43,073 nt of DNA from Chromatiales bacterium. Its GTDB lineage: Bacteria > Pseudomonadota > Gammaproteobacteria > Steroidobacterales > GCA-2729495. Shown one piece after another: positions 42,995-43,073 of this stretch. The notes under the pieces were generated by a model that saw only the letters and a list, made by a program, of their open reading frames with translations, was not told the DNA's origin and did not search any database. A program made the position numbers and the translations under genes. Location: positions 1 through 43,073 of the forward strand of contig NZCC01000074.1 in the NCBI GenBank assembly GCA_002688175.1, written 5' to 3'. Within the stretch, counting starts at the first letter, position 1. The number at the start of each line of letters is the position of its first letter.

Positions 42995-43065
42995 AAGCGG
43001 GACCAGGATTCGAACCTGGGTTGGCGGAGTCAGAGTCCGCAGTCCTACCGCTAGACGATCCCCCA
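42995..43065 (-). tRNA. tRNA-Gln (anticodon CTG) with disrupted acceptor stem
   Basis: The cloverleaf reads clearly on the minus strand: D arm (GTCT...GGAC), anticodon stem GCGGA/TCCGC with loop CTCTGAC giving anticodon CTG, variable region, and T arm CCAGG-TTCGAAT-CCTGG. The 5' acceptor strand is TGGGGGA but the 3' strand is TCCCGCT, so positions 1:72 (T-T) and 3:70 (G-G) do not pair. The next bases are TGTT rather than discriminator plus CCA. It may be a pseudogene, a rearrangement product or an assembly fault; the body is otherwise intact. Confidence 0.75.
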
Positions 43066-43073
43066 ATCCTGTC

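Overview
This window most likely comes from the chromosome of an uncultured or marine-type gammaproteobacterium. The evidence is synteny at the right end: ygfB-pepP on the minus strand faces a small coiled-coil gene, zapA, 6S RNA and 5-formyltetrahydrofolate cyclo-ligase on the plus strand, followed by rpiA. That is a classic gammaproteobacterial neighbourhood. A large TonB-dependent receptor, a siroheme sulfite reductase module and a lysine-rich histone-like protein fit the same assignment. No phage, insertion sequence or CRISPR array was recognised.

Layout. 1-296: an unusual non-coding block with an imperfect inverted repeat of about 212 bp and a third partial copy of its inner motif. 297-7399: an M23 peptidase, a lipoprotein, a TonB-dependent receptor, an exported small protein, a luciferase-like monooxygenase and a PPP-type phosphatase. 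7550-18116: an accessory metabolic stretch with a YgjP-like metalloprotein, a UbiD-type decarboxylase carrying a Tat signal, SDR, DUF6491, acyl-CoA synthetase, GNAT, GST, a lipoprotein methyltransferase, a diheme cytochrome c and an MsbA-like ABC exporter. 18117-18473: an AT-rich divergent regulatory region with two matching palindromes. 18474-21630: a MarR regulator and a sulfite reductase module (DUF2849, CysI-type hemoprotein, DUF934). 21668-28729: an MMPL/RND transporter with a beta-propeller partner, a GGDEF-EAL protein with a degenerate cyclase half, a coiled-coil protein and a DUF423 membrane protein.

28758-39832 is one long minus-strand run: ygfB, pepP, gcvT, gcvH, gcvPA, gcvPB, a PfkB-family kinase, a two-module HtrA/Nma111-like protein and an M23 peptidase. 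Many of its junctions are overlapping or only a few bases long, which suggests co-expression of glycine cleavage with an envelope quality-control pair. 39992-42988 is the plus-strand zapA-6S-ygfA region, then a Lys-rich histone H1-like gene with a strong terminator, then rpiA. The last feature is a minus-strand tRNA-Gln(CTG) whose 3' acceptor strand does not match its 5' strand and has no CCA.

The items most worth a second look are the palindromic element at the left edge, the Tat-targeted UbiD enzyme, the duplicated operator around the MarR/ABC divergent promoter, the bacterial Nma111-like tandem protease, and the broken-looking tRNA-Gln. All calls come from reading the sequence by eye. No homology search, folding or motif program was run.
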